A DNA stretch of 64,000 nucleotides from Gongronella butleri (GCA_025201375.1 JAIWZP010000037.1:124001-188000), one strand, 5' to 3'; shown: positions 10,038-22,589, numbered from the stretch's first letter. Notes: generated from the sequence alone by a model not told the origin. Program-made: numbers and translations.

Positions 10038-11624
10038 TTATTCTTTGAAGCCGCTGATAAAGTCATTGATCGAATCCCACTCTTGTTTGTCGATGGGAGG
10101 TGTGGGTGGGTGCATGGATTTGCTGCTAAATACAGATGGCGCGTAATGCGTAGACGCCGATCCGTGTGACCCGCTAAAGATGGACACCGCGGGCGACGTG
10201 CGGCTCATGAGCGAGCTTGCCAACGTGGCTGCAGGCGTGGTGGGGGCCTTGCGCGCCATGGTCACGTACCAATTGCGATGTGATTGGTATTTTTTGCATT
10301 CCTTGATCATGTGTTTAATGGCGGCGGGGCTCCATGCCACGGTGTCGGTCTTTGAAGCCGCTTGATGGCGCGCCATGCGTGGATGTGGCGCTCCCGAGGC
10401 CAAAGCTGGCCATGGTTTGTCATCGGACGTGCTCATGGATTGTGTCAGCGCCGGATCAAGCGCTTCCAGGTATTGCTGCACATTGTGCGCATGCAATTCG
10501 CCAAACTTGCCGCCCCACCCAAGCGGAATTGTCGCCTGGTGCTGCATCGTGTCCACAAACCCGCCATGCACGGATTGCGTTGTCATCAGTACCGTCGCCA
10601 TCTGCCGACACGCTTGCACATCAATCCCAAGCGACCCTAATCGTGAGACCACTATTTAAAAATGGTCAGTCCCATGCGCGTCCAATTCACTTGCACTCTT
10701 TTCTTTTTCTATTTTTTTTTCGCTTACAATGCGTGTTCATCAGACTCTGTGTGACAGGCCCGGCGCGCTGAATGGCAAACTCGGCATCGACAATCTCCAC
10801 ATAGCCATTGGGCTTGAGCACGCGTAAAATCTCGCTCAAAACATTGTGGAGCTGCTCTTTGGTCATCCCGGGAAGCATTTGTCGCATGTACACATAATCA
10901 AATGTCTCGTCATCAAACGGCAGCGTCCCGCACAGCACGTCATGGTGCTGGAAATGTGCATTCGTCGGCTTGATCGTCGATGGATACATGTTTGCAATAT
11001 CAATGCCATGGAAATCTGATAAAAATAAAAAAATAGCTTATCAGTGAAACCTTGTTTACGTGTTTTTGATCAAATCTCACGTGCCATCTCCTTACCTGCA
11101 GAACGGAATTCCGAAGCCATCTCCATGATCCAAGTGCCGGCGCCTGCGCCAATGTCCAGGACCGTCGCACGCTCATGTGGGTCATAATCGCCTTGATTAA
11201 GCACCGCATGCACTGGTGCGATGAAATTGTGCTGCAGGGCATGTTTCAATAGGTAATGCTATTGTTGAAAAAAAAAAAAATGAATGAGATGGGCCGGCTG
11301 GGAATACGCGCCTTTTTAATATTTTACCATGACAATCAGGCGATCGGTTTCATCGGCATCGCACGGCATGAGGTATTTAGCATAGGGCGACACGATGTAT
11401 CTGCGATTGTTGAACAAGCACACTTCATTGATAGCACACTCCTCGGTGGGAGGCACGAATTGGAATGTGTCGTCTGCCGCCTTTTTGTGATTGCTGTTTG
11501 GCGGCGTGGCAAGGCTTTTTGGTGGGACCTGGGTGCCCAGTTTCTGCTTTGCCTTCTCCGACAGCTGATTGGACACGGGTGTGGGTATCGTCGTGTAATT
11601 CGCGTAGGACACTTGATTGCCCAT
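10038..11624 (-). CDS. SAM-dependent methyltransferase (class I), putatively N-myristoylated
   Basis: Four exons on the minus strand: 11624-11328, 11258-11096, 11015-10728 and 10651-10038, all in phase, giving 453 residues. Residues 132-140 (VLDIGAGAG, followed by TW) are motif I of class I methyltransferases. Next come a motif II/III region (GIDIANMYPSTIKP), LPFDDETFDYVYMRQML (motif IV area), and a post-motif helix ending LRVLKPNGYVEIVDAE. The fold call is safe; the substrate is unknown. The long C-terminal third carries Ser/Thr-rich spacers and a terminal EWDSINDFISGFKE. The N-terminus MGNQVS matches the Gly2...Ser6 N-myristoylation pattern, suggesting membrane attachment. Similar fungal proteins are often annotated only as methyltransferase domain 25/11. 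Confidence 0.85.
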
Positions 11625-13044
11625 GGGGGAATGGAAAAAAAAAAGGGGAAAATGGGGGAAAAATGAGCAAAGCAAAAAAGAAAGACGTATCAATGGAGAA
11701 AAAAAAGCAAAGCCTTGGCGCCATCCTTTTGTCCATGACTGATTATTTATATAGCCAAGGGGGGCGATCTCGTTGATCCGCAATGGGCTTGCCAATGATA
11801 AAAGGCTCGCAAACGTTTAATCGCGCTTTTCACTTGATTATCCGGGAACTTGCCTTTTTCAGCCATATCATTCTTGTAGGACCATCTTGCGTGATTTTTG
11901 ATTTATCGCGCGCGCTCTTCATGAGCCGCGCGGGTTATCAAGGGAGGGAGAGGGCTCTCATTTGTATGTCGCACAATGCACATTCCCTCATTTGCATCCT
12001 GTACAGCCACAAGAGAGGCAAGAGCGCGTTCTATTCCCACAAAACACATGCAGAGCGCACACCACGCGATGCTTTACCTAGTCTAATTGCAGAAAAAAAG
12101 CCGTGCCACCATGACAAAAAAACACCATTCTCATTTTTTTTCTTCTTCTTTTATTGGCCAAGCGTGCATGTGATCCTCAATGATAGTTGCGAGGTGGTAC
12201 CTGGCAATATTTTTGCCAATTGACGTATTGACCTCCCATGAAACTTGTCTCGGGACCGGGAGCCAGCGGCTTCATGGGTCGCAACGGGCGTTTTCTATTT
12301 TTTTTTTTTTTTTGTGTTTTTGTATTTTTTTTTAGACCCATCCCCCTCAATTCCAAGACAAGAGCAAGGCAAAGGCTTGCAAGAGCACGGCCGGGATATC
12401 CTTGCCCATATAGCAATGGGGCGATTGGTGATTAAGCATTATCACGAATTTGTTTGTTATCATGGCGCTTGCCTTTTTCTTTGTTTGTTTGAGCAATCAT
12501 GGCTCCTGACAATAGATTTCAAAGCGTATCAAGATGCTCTTCATTTTTATTCCATCCTGGCCGGACCTTGTCAAGCGACAAGATTACCGCGCTAGCTTGA
12601 TTTGTTTGTTCAACTTTAAAAAAAGCCCATGTGGGCCCGGTAAGGAGGAGATCGGCATTGGCCATGCCAGATGCTAGCCTGGCAGCCATTAAGACAATCA
12701 TTTACGCACTCCCGCGGAGGCATCACGTTGATTGTTCTAGAGCACACGTGATCTTGCTTCTCAAGAAAAAAAAAAAAAAGAAAAACCGAAGCATTGGCCG
12801 TATGGCACTCTTTTATTTGCTCGTCTCACGCTTACTGCTGTTGTGCTTTGGTTCCTCTTGAAGCATACTGTGCATTGAAAAATGGAGATCAGCTAGATGA
12901 TTGTCCAGAGTATCGCAATTGGCGCTTTTTATGCCTTTAAGGTCTTTTGTCGATGAAACAGCAACATGTAAAATTTTCTGTGCAAAGAACTCACCGCGCG
13001 CAAGTCTTCTAGTTCAAATGAGCCCATCCCTGGGCGATGTGGCC
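11625..13044. other. Gene-free stretch; weak coding hints near 12.2-12.6 kb
   Basis: Mostly AT-rich with A/T homopolymers. Around 12238-12600 the plus strand has ATG, a strong poly-T plus AG acceptor-like site (near 12343) and open frames on both sides. No donor/acceptor pair gives a convincing protein, and the minus strand is also open (12177-12416). I call no gene here. Confidence 0.4.
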
Positions 13045-13790
13045 ACTGAATGACGTGCAAACACGATGTCCGAAAATGGCGATTTTTTCAAGGAGTGCAG
13101 TCATGGATTTGAAAAATGCAAACTTTAGGTCCCTAGATGTCCACGCCCTTCCAGTATAGGGTGAACACTCTCAAGTAACTGACAAAAATGCAGTAAAACC
13201 CTGAGGTGCATCGAGTGGTTGTCACGTAAAATGCAATTTGCCTCTTTTTTTCACTCCAAAGCCAAGTCGACGAAAATTAGCCACAGAGCTGCGAAATTGA
13301 AATCATCAGAAAGCGCGCCGTTTGCGGTTTACGTGGACATCGATGATCACTGCAAAAACGTGTTCCAGGCAGATTTGACGCGAACAGAATATTTGCGGGG
13401 CAACTTTGACACGTGATAAAGCGTGTCAGACGTCGAGTGACACGCGTCTGTTCGTTATGAAATCCATGTACCTGGCGTGTCTCTTGCTGATGGACGCGTT
13501 GCTGCGGCTCGATGAGCGCGTTTATCCCGTGCCATTCGCATATGAAATATTAGCTGAAATCCCGGATTGCTCGTCAATCAGCAGGGCGATGTCACTCTTT
13601 TTTAACATTTTCCGTGGTCTCTCCACGGGGCCTCTCTTGTGTAAAAATTTGGTGGAATTCGGGAGACCGATTTTTTCAATTTTGATTTGGGAGTTCGAAA
13701 TGGCTGATTTTGCGACATGCGTGTTGCGCGCTGCTGTGGCCTTTGACAGTCGCAAGTTGAGGCCCAACTTGGGTTTCCAGCTTGCCATTT
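13045..13790. repeat. Dispersed repeat family R1, copy A
   Basis: About 750 bp resembling 42800-43530 in direct orientation. Shared blocks include 'ggagtgcagtcatg.atttgaaaa', 'ggtgcatcgagt.gttt.cgcgtaaaa', 'gattagcc.cag.gc..gaaa', and the 3' part whose reverse complement encodes SQTKIEKIGL-type fragments. Frames are broken in all copies, so it is a non-autonomous or dead element of unknown class. No terminal repeats could be fixed by eye. Confidence 0.6.
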
Positions 13791-14136
13791 CTGAATAACT
13801 TTTGAGCTATGGATATGACGCCGGCCGGCGAATGACATGCAGATGACCACAAAACTGATGATCCTGTAATAAATACACCGAGAAAAATTCGCAAACGGGC
13901 TCAAATAGAATAATAACTATTATCTTCTCGTCGTGCCAATTCATTTGAAGTCTAATACGCATCATTTGAGCATGTCCTTGCCGAGAAAACAATTACAACG
14001 CGATTAAAATCTTGGTTTTCTCTCAAGTGCGCTTTACCTTGACTTTTGTTTATTAACTCGGAATGAAGAAATTGTGCAAAGAATCAACTAGAACAACTTT
14101 GTCTACTGTGGTTTGCTTGGTGGTCGACATGTTCTC

Positions 14137-14514
14137 ATGACGCCTGCTCAAAATACTTTTTTCGCGTCTCCAGCGTACACCTCACCGTCGTCTCTTCCTT
14201 ACGCGCCAGGAATGCCATTGGTCGACACCGCGTCCATTATTGCTGTTGAAAACGCGCTTCCCGCCTCAAAAGAGTCATTCCCGGCTATGTCATCCGTGCA
14301 ACCCGCCAATGGCAAGCAAGCCGGCCCGCTGGGTACCGACGATGACACTGAGAGCGACATCCATGGAGGTCAAAGCACAGACTATGAGGCCGACGATGAA
14401 AATGACGAGTACAGCGACTACAACGACAGTAAAAGCGTCCGCGCCGACGAAAATGAGACCAATGGCGACGCTGACGATGAAAACGAGGGAAGCAAGCATG
14501 GATTGAGCGCATAG
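14137..14514 (+). CDS. Small acidic hypothetical protein
   Basis: Single-exon frame of 125 residues from the ATG at 14137 (MTPAQNTFFASPAYTS...). The first half is Pro/Ser/Ala-rich; the second half is strongly acidic (DDDTESDIHGG, ADDENDEYSDYND, DADDENEGS). Codon use is GC-rich at third positions like the confident genes. No domain is recognisable and no introns are needed. It sits alone between a repeat block and the Hsp70 gene. The composition could also be a chance low-complexity ORF, so it is a tentative call. Confidence 0.35.
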   Translation: MTPAQNTFFASPAYTSPSSLPYAPGMPLVDTASIIAVENALPASKESFPAMSSVQPANGKQAGPLGTDDDTESDIHGGQSTDYEADDENDEYSDYNDSKSVRADENETNGDADDENEGSKHGLSA

Positions 14515-15256
14515 CACGGCGCACATTGCTGTTCCCTTTTTTATTTTTTGATAAAATCCAACGATTTCATGCCTTTTTTTTTTTTTTGTCCTTAAAGGTC
14601 TTTTTCTTATCATGAAGGAGACGTGATCATCTTCAAGCTTTGGCATCCCCATGTTTTCAGGGGTCAGCTTACGATAAAACGTGAAGCAAGTTTTACTTAA
14701 GATTGGATAGAATCGACCGTTTGTACCTTTTAAATGACGAGAATCTGGCTTTTTCTTCTAGTGAACTGCAGCGCGGCGGGATTCCCTGCTGTTGGAACTC
14801 TTAAATTGAGTGCATTAGCATGGCTGTGCTGCCATGGCACTTTGTGACACGTTGGGAAATCCAAGGGGCAAGGACCATGGGCGTCAATTGGGCTCGCAGA
14901 AAAATAAATGCCGCGCATGGCTGGATTTCAAAGTCAAAAAGGCAGGGCGAATGCCGCGTCGTGCGCCCATTGGCGCGCATCTCTATCATTGACGGAGCAG
15001 TAAAGAAGCTTCAGAAATGAAAAGCCAGGGCATCGGCTTTGCTTCATCATGATAAATTGCGTGAAAATGAGCTGGTAACACCATGATGGGCGAATGAGGC
15101 CGCGCACATTGGCTTGGTTGGAAGCGGGACTTGAATGGCCCAGTGAGGGATCAGGTGTGTTCCATTTCTAGCGGTCTGGTCCATTGTTCCTAATTTCTTT
15201 ACTGCTCTTTCCTGAAATCAGTATTTTCTCGCCGCTTTTCTCACCTGTCGAGAGGC
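14515..15256. other. Gene-free stretch upstream of the Hsp70-like gene
   Basis: 742 bp with a poly-T tract near 14574-14586 and short open frames on both strands (for example 14820-15020) that lack recognisable motifs. The last roughly 90 bases form the leader of the gene at 15257. Nothing else is supported. Confidence 0.4.
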
Positions 15257-17671
15257 ATGACGTATCAATTTGACAGCAAAAAGTATCCCGTGGTTGTGGG
15301 CATTGATTTTGGTAAGAATTAGCATTGAACCTTTTGCGCAGTGTTCTCAATTCAAGCGCGCCTTTTTTTTTTTTTTCCTTTTTCTTTGCGTCAGGCACGA
15401 CCTACTCTGGCTGTTCCTATGCTTTGCACCAGACGGAGGAAGTCAATGATGTGGTAACATGGCCAGCGCAAAGCAGGAGCATCTATCCCAAGGTACAGAG
15501 TGGAATTCAAACGAGAAAAAGCATGGCTGAGGGATGCTGATTGCTTTTTTTTTTGCTTTTTATCTATTTTTCTGATTTTACTGCGCAGACGCCGTCGCTG
15601 ACGCTGTATGAAAAGGGATCGACAGACATGGTTGCATGGGGTCATTCGGCACGTCGCCTTGCGAATCGGCCGAACAGCTATCACTATATCCTGATGAGCA
15701 AGTTTAAGCTGTTTTTGGACGCACATATGCAGGATGCCGAGCTGCCCAATGACCTGCAGGTTGTTGATCTGATTGCCGACTACCTGCATGGCCTCATGGC
15801 GCACGCCAAAACCGAGATCCATCGAAGACTCGCGGGATTTTACTCGGAGGAGCATTTTCGCTATGTAAGTGGCTTTTTTTTTTTTGAGGTAAATTCAATG
15901 GCCATGCTAACTTTTCTTTTTATTGGTTGCAGTGCCTGACAGTGCCGGCCATGTGGAACGATCGAGCCAAAGCGATGATGCGCGAGGCTGCGACGCGGGC
16001 AGGCATGATTTCACGCGATGATCCGATGGAGCGGCTGTTGCTGACGTCTGAGCCCGAGGCCGCGGCACTCTATTGCCAGAAGAAATCTACGCAATTCAAC
16101 TTAAAGCACGGGCAGCGGTTCCTGGTGTGCGATGCAGGCGGCGGCACCGTCGATCTCATGGTCTTTGAAATTTATCATCCTCAGGGGCAAAAGTACGCGT
16201 ATAAAAAAAATAGTGAAAATTGGCATACTCATTGTGCATTTTCTCTTGTTTTGGTGGTATTAGGCAAACGTTGCGCGAGGTGACGCGTGGTCATGGCGCG
16301 ACATGCGGATCTGGGCTGCTGGACAATCGGATGCGCCACTACCTCGTAGAAAAGCTGGCTTTTATCGATATTGCAGACGAAGTGCTGGATCAAATCATGG
16401 AAACATTTGTCAATGCCATCAAGGTACCGAAGAAAAAAAGAAAAAAAATAAGTAAAAGAGAAAAAAAAAGCGTGCCGTGTCTCATTTTTTTTTTTAAAAA
16501 TTTCCCCTCTTTCTTTAATTTTTCAGCCGGAATTCGATGGTGAGGAGGACCATTACCTCGATTTGCCGGCGAGTATGGACGTGTCTGACATTTCTGACAG
16601 CCGGATGGGTCTCGATCAAGGCACATTGCAGCTTCCGGCTGCGGAGCTTAAGGAATACGTGTTTGACCCTGTGGTGGAGCAGGTGATGGACCTGATTGAG
16701 GGCCAGATGGAGCAGTCGCCGCAATTGGAGGCATTGTTCCTTGTTGGCGGGTTTGGGCAGTCCAATTATCTCTTCCATTGCATCGAGGACCGGTTTGCGT
16801 CGCGAATCGACATGATTGGCGTGCCACCGCGTGGCGAGCTTGCAGTGGTGCGCGGCGCGGTTTACTTTGGGCTTAATCCGCGCATTGTCACGGAGCGCGT
16901 GTCGCGGCGAACGTACGGCGTCGAGACGCGCATGCTCTTTGCGGACGGGCTGGACCCCGTTGAATACCTGGTCATTGGCGTCGACGAGCAACGCTTCTGT
17001 AGGCACCGCTTCAGTGTCTATGTCAAAAAGGGCCAGCGCATCAAGATTGACGAGTGCGTGTCGAAAAAATTCGTCATCAGATACCCAAGCAACACTGATT
17101 CGGGTAAAAAAAAAAAAAAAAAAAAATGAAAAAAGAGGATTTGGGGGGGTTGGAATGCGACTAATGGATGCTAGAGTGTTGTGTCATGGCGAAATTGGAT
17201 GACAATCGGTTGCGCGAGCAAGGACCACAGGAACAAACAGGCGCGATACGAGAAACAAAAAAAAAAAAAAAGGGAAAAGTGAGAGCAAAGAACATCTATT
17301 GGCCAAATTTGTGCAGCCATTGAATGTCGGGGGTATCTTGTCATGACAACGTTGTGCGAATTGGCGCGAGAAAATGGGGTGGATTGGGCGCGACAAGTTG
17401 CTGATGTGACTTTTTCTATTATTTTTTTTGGCTAGATCTCTACGCGTATGACGGCGACGACGATGACGTGCCGCGGCATGTGTCGGACTATGAGATTGAA
17501 AAAGTGGGCCGCTTTCCGATCAAAATGCCCTATCTGCCAGGCTATGAAAAGGGTGACAAGGTGCGCATTGAGATCAACATGTATTTTGGCCTGACAGAAA
17601 TCCGCATTGAGACCATCATTGCCGACAAGACATTCACCTTCACCTCTGCATTTGATGCTGCCAACAACTAA
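15257..17671 (+). CDS. HSPA12-type Hsp70-family ATPase (actin-like fold)
   Basis: Seven exons: 15257-15311, 15395-15492, 15589-15864, 15933-16192, 16264-16423, 16527-17103 and 17436-17671, all GT-AG and in phase, giving 553 residues. The actin/Hsp70 nucleotide-binding motifs appear in order: phosphate-1 VGIDFGTTYSG (residues 14-24), the connect region ERLLLTSEPEAAALYC, phosphate-2 LVCDAGGGTVDLMVFE and the adenosine motif LFLVGGFGQSNYL. After PPRGELAVVRGAVYFGLNP the C-terminal part has no canonical Hsp70 substrate-binding domain or EEVD, as in the HSPA12A/B branch, which is expanded in fungi. A chaperone-like or regulatory ATPase role is inferred from family. The splice phase of the first intron splits the Gly of FGTT. 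Confidence 0.88.
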
Positions 17672-17883
17672 AATTAAAAAAAGGGGGGGGGCAAAAAAAG
17701 GGCAACCCCGTTTCTGCATGAATGGCGGCGTTGAAATTTGGCGGGAACAAGGAGCGGTCGGACTCTTTTTGTTGCACTTTTTTTTGTCTTTTTTTTTTCT
17801 TACTTTTGCATTCCCGTTTGCGCATTCACTTTGGTCCTTTTCTTTTGCTTTTTAGCTATATTTGAGCTTGCTTGCCTTGTAAG

Positions 17884-20800
17884 ATGAGCAACCATGGCAA
17901 TGCTATAATGATACCCAGTCTGGACGACTCGGACGACTCGCTGCTCAAGGCGTCGAGCGCCCAACACACTGTGCCGGGCCCAACAGGCAACTTGGTGCTG
18001 CGCGACTCGCCCAATTTGTCGTCGTCGCTGCCAGCGTATGCGGGGCCTGACACAGACATAGGCGCGGCGGCCAGCGGAGCCAGCAGCAACAAAGAAAAGT
18101 CGCGCCACGTCAAGCCGCGCCGCGTCATTGGCAACTACACACTCGTCAGCACCGTCGGCTCGGGTTCAATGGGCAAGGTCCGCCTGGCTATCCACAATCT
18201 TACCCAAGAAAAGGTAAAATCCCATTTTTTTGCAAGGGGCATGAACAATGACATCATTTTTTTTCTTTTCTTTTCTAGCTCGCTGTCAAGATCGTGCCCC
18301 GAGTAGGCACCCAGGACAAGGCGGTGCTGACCGAGGCAGAGGCCGAGGCAAAACGCGAAAAAGACAAACAGCGCGAGGTGCGCACCATCCGCGAGGCCAG
18401 CATCATGCTTTTGCTACATCATCCACACATTGTCAGTCTCAAGGAGCTCGTCATCCTCGATCCATACTATTACATGTTCATGGAATACGTCGATGGCGGC
18501 GTTCTTATCGATTATATCATTTCTCATGGAAAACTCAAGGAACGTCACGCAAGAACATTCGCGAGACAGATCTTGAGCGCTCTCGGTAAGTCTAAAAAGG
18601 ATGTGGGCAATAGAGCAACAAGATGCAAAAGAGAATTGAAAGGGGCAAATGGCAAAAAGAGAGAAAAGAAGAGAGATTTGACCAAGTTGCGCTCCTTGTT
18701 TTACCTTGCGCAGATTACCTACACAAGAATTCGCTGGTGCACCGTGATCTCAAGATCGAGAACATCTTGATATCACGCACGGGGCAAATCAAGATCATTG
18801 ATTTTGGTCTATCCAATCTGTTTTCGCCGCACTCGCTGCTCAAGACCTTTTGCGGCTCCCTGTACTTTGCTGCGCCCGAATTGCTCAATGCCAAGGCGTA
18901 TACGGGCCCTGAGGTGGACATCTGGAGCTTTGGCGTCGTTCTGTACGTGCTTGTGTGCGGAAAGGTCCCGTTTGACGACGAAAGTCTTGCTGCTCTGCAT
19001 CAGCGCATCAAACGCGGCATTGTCGACTATCCTTCACATTTGAGCACTGGTATGATCACGAGAAAAAGAAATACAAAAAGGATAAGAGAGGCGCAGAGAA
19101 AAAAAAAAGGAGGCGAAAACAAAAAAAAAAAACGCGTATTGCTTTATCATTCCTAAAAAAAGTTCTTATACTCCCACTTTTTTTTAGATTGCAAAGAGCT
19201 GTTGTCGCGGATGCTTGTGGTGAATCCAAGCCACCGTGCGACGACGATGGAGATTATTACGCACCCATGGATGAACAAGGGGCATAAGTCGCTTATCGAC
19301 AACCATCTGCCCGAACGCGCGCCGCTGTCGCTGCCCGTGGACATGAACGTGATTCGAGGCATGACTGGGTTTGAGTTTGGCTCCGAGGAGGAGATCAAGG
19401 AGCAATTGGAAGCGATTATCCAGTCGCACGAGTACCAGCAGGCTGCAGCCACACTTGCGCGTCGACAAGGGGAAATTGCGCGTGTTCTTCATGATCAACA
19501 GGCACAGGATGAGATCCATCTCCACCTGTCGCCACTTGCGCGGCTCAACAACCAGCACACACCGCATGATTTGCCTGACATTAGTCCGCAGGTGATTCCC
19601 GCCGCCTATCACCCGTTGATCTCCATCTACTATCTTGTGCGCGAGTGCATGGATCGCGAATTGCAGTCGAGCCACGGCAACAGCCCTATTGACGGCTCGG
19701 TTCTGTCCAGCCCTTCCGCGAGCAACACATGGGATGCCATTCGGCGCACAAAAAGCATCAGTCCACGGCCTGTCCACGCGTCTTTTAGCACCCAATTGCC
19801 GTCCACGTCATCTCCAGTAACACGTCGTGCGTCGCCTGAAGACTTCACGCGACGCGCTACGCACACGCCACCGCCTCGTCAAACACGCCCGCGGTCACCT
19901 ACCGCACCATCGTCTTCCTCCCCGCCATCCAAGCACGTGCCACTCATTTCCATGCCCGAGGCTGCCCACGCGGCGGACAGTAGCCACCGTCCAAAGCCTT
20001 CCAAACCCACCGTGATGGACACACATATCACCAAAGGCGTTACTTATGCAGAAAAGGGCAAAACCAACATCCGCGTCGATGCCATGGGCCGCATTGTCGA
20101 TGCCGACCATCGCACCGTCTTGGACGCCTACCATGGCCTGAGCCGCGTCTTTAGTAAGCACCACACCCCAACACCCCCAGGGCAACATCCACCGAAAATC
20201 AAGGAAAACAACGGAATCGATGAAAACGGCAATGACGATGACAATTTGCCTCTGTCCAAGCTCTCTGCGGCGCACAGGCCAACGCACGGATCTGGTCTCG
20301 TCATTGACACCCATCTCTTATCATTGGATGACAATCCAATGAAACGCCTCGGCCGGTCATTGAGCAAAAAACTGCATCATCACGAAAAGAAGAAATATAG
20401 CGCAACGTCTCCCGCCAGTGCTGCACCCTCGCTGTCGTCTACCAGCCCGCCTCAAGCGTCGCGGCCGCGTCCATCCTTCACCATGGCCATAGAAGGCAAT
20501 TCACGGCAAAACGCGCGCAGACTCTCGCACAGCGCGCATATGGAAGGAAAACACATTCAATTCCCACCACCGCCCACGACACCGCCACCTGTCACCGCCG
20601 ACTGCATGTCACCCGACGCGTCGTCATACCACGCGCGCCGTCAGGGCACGGCCGATGAGGAAATCAAGCCTGTTTTTCTCAAGGGCCTGTTTTCCGTGTC
20701 CACAACATCCACCAAGCACCCATCCGTGATCCGTGCCGACCTGATCCGCGTCTTGGAGCGAATGGCCATCAAGTGGCGCGAAAACACGCGATGCCTTGAA

Positions 20801-21073
20801 TGTGTCCATCTGCCCAGCATCGACATGCATCGCGTCACACACAAATCCTCCTCGTCCAACGGCACAACAGATACCGAGCGCCCCACCACACTCGCCCACG
20901 TCACGTCTGCAGCCTCGGTCACCGTGCCTGACCTCGTCGTCCGCTTTGAAATCTACATTGTCAAAGTGTCATGGCTCCCCGGCATGTATGGCATTCAATT
21001 CCACCGCGTCAGCGGCGATACCTGGCAGTACAAGAACGTGTGCAGCCGCATCCTTGCCGAACTAAAGCTCTAG
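17884..21073 (+). CDS. KIN1: Kin1/Kin2 (MARK/PAR-1) Ser/Thr protein kinase
   Basis: Four exons: 17884-18213, 18279-18585, 18714-19049 and 19188-21073, giving 952 residues. Kinase domain: glycine loop VGSGSMGKV (91-99), VAIK-type lysine in LAVKIV (K114), catalytic HRD in VHRDLKIEN (222-224), DFG 242-244, T-loop LLKTFCGS (T257) and APE 266-268, ending near HPWM. A long Ser/Pro/His-rich linker follows. The last roughly 120 residues are a KA1 domain ([20 protein letters not shown] ... [23 protein letters not shown] ... ILAEL), which binds acidic phospholipids and autoinhibits MARK/Kin1 kinases. This kinase-linker-KA1 order defines Kin1/Kin2, which act at sites of polarised growth, exocytosis and the ER stress response. 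A basic SRHVKPRR stretch precedes the kinase domain. Confidence 0.93.
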
Positions 21074-21307
21074 CTACCCTCGTTTTTGCCTACTGATACC
21101 ATTGCAATTTTTGATTTGATGCTCGCCGCCTTTGTATACGTAATGAAAAAAGACTAAAATGCATAATATTTGTGTTTCAATCTATGAGTCCTTGAAAAAA
21201 AATGATGACCGCGATACGGACTTGTCAATTGGGATGTGCCGCTCAAAAAACCGCGTATCTGTCGCATCTGGCGCACCAAAATCACTATTTTTTTTTTTTT
21301 TTGCGCG

Positions 21308-22243
21308 CTAAGCTTTTCTACGATTCAAAAAGGTATCCATGTCCATGACAACGCCGTATTTTTCGGGTTCAGCCGTGGAGATCATGTCCTGGAAGCGCGG
21401 CAAGGTCATTGTCGAGCCGTCTGCAGACACAATGGGCGCATACGTGGGTGGAGGCGCGTAATATGTGCCATCCTCGCGAATCTAGCACACACACCCCCAA
21501 AAAAAAAGGGGGATCCGTCAGCACTTGCAAAAGATCAAATGGAGCCAAAAAGATCGAGCTGTCCTACCATGTGCGATCGATCACTTGCAAAGCTCTGTAG
21601 GAACGCCCTGGCTGGAATGACGCGAAAGACGCGTTGAAACTCGGGTCTCAAATTCACAAATGGTTGGAACGTCGCGTGTGTGTAGTCGTGCCATGCACAT
21701 GGAAACGGCAGCGTAGAGTCAAAGTCGTAAATAAGCGATGTCGACCTAAAAAAAAAAAAAAAAAATGCAAGCCTCAGTAGACCGCGCAGATTTTCTTTTT
21801 TTGTTTTTTTTTTTTTTTTTTTACGCGTCGGTGTCGTCCTGGTCTATCAACAGAATTACGTGATAGTCCTTCGGAGCATCAAAAAAAAAAAAAAAAAAAA
21901 AAAAAAAGTGTCAGTAACAAGGTCAATAGAGTTGGTCAAATTCTCTCAACACTTTTGTACGCACCCAAATGACAAAAGGTCGATCAAGGCTTGCTTTTTG
22001 ACACCACAATGGGATCTAGTCACAAAGGTGAGCAATCCAAAAAGCTTGGTCAAATCATAAAAGGCGTCTTTATTAGCAAGAGCGCGTCGCAAATACCTGT
22101 TTGCGCTCGTTGCTGATAAACACGACATTTGAGCGGTCAAGTGCCTCGGGGAATGTAGATCGCAAGTGTTCGCACAGCTTGTAAATGTTCTCTTCGCAGT
22201 AGCACCGCGTGTATGTCAAACTTTCCTTTGATAGACACTCCAT
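21308..22243 (-). CDS. NTAQ1: Protein N-terminal glutamine amidohydrolase (NTAQ1)
   Basis: Five exons on the minus strand: 22243-22097, 22015-21965, 21868-21825, 21745-21568 and 21481-21308, all in phase, giving 197 residues (family about 205). The enzyme deamidates N-terminal Gln to Glu, feeding the Arg/N-degron pathway. The Cys-His-Asp catalytic triad is present: Cys16 in TRCYCEENIYKLCE, His69 in the WDYHVILL motif (split exactly after the Trp by an intron), and Asp in LIYDFDSTLPFPC. Other family blocks are VVFISNERKQIPLW, RPEFQRVFRVIPA and FASDRSHM. An in-frame extension upstream of the chosen ATG is Leu/Phe-rich from a pyrimidine tract and is likely leader. It converges with KIN1, their ends 234 bp apart. 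Confidence 0.93.
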
Positions 22244-22569
22244 GGCGTGGCATATGCTATAAAAAAGGAGAAAAGGCAAAAGAAAGAGAAGCAAAGACGC
22301 TCGTGACACCTCTTAAAACGCTGGATGACACGTCCCAAAGTCCGACACACACTTGGAGCTATTGCACTCCATTCAGAGCACCCAGATTTCACGCCATTAC
22401 AGTGCCTACAGGGTCGCAGCAGTTGAACAATCATAATTTTGGTTTGTTTTTGTTTGTTTTTACTTGCTCTCATCATGGCGGCGCAGATTCTATTTTGTGT
22501 CGTCCCATGTCCCATCATATCATGCACTTGCCATTTGGCCAAAATTACAGGCAGGCACCGTGCCTTGGA

Positions 22570-22589
22570 TATGATACGTACGTATCATA
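22570..22589. repeat. Perfect 20-bp palindrome
   Basis: TATGATACGTACGTATCATA reads identically on both strands. Another perfect palindrome, TATCATATGATA, lies 22 bp further on (22612-22623). Both contain the TATCATA element that recurs through 22.5-25.1 kb. Confidence 0.85.

Noticed and set aside
12177..12600. Possible two-exon gene on either strand around a poly-T/AG site
   Set aside because: No canonical donor/acceptor pair yields a continuous plausible protein, and both strands are open because of composition.
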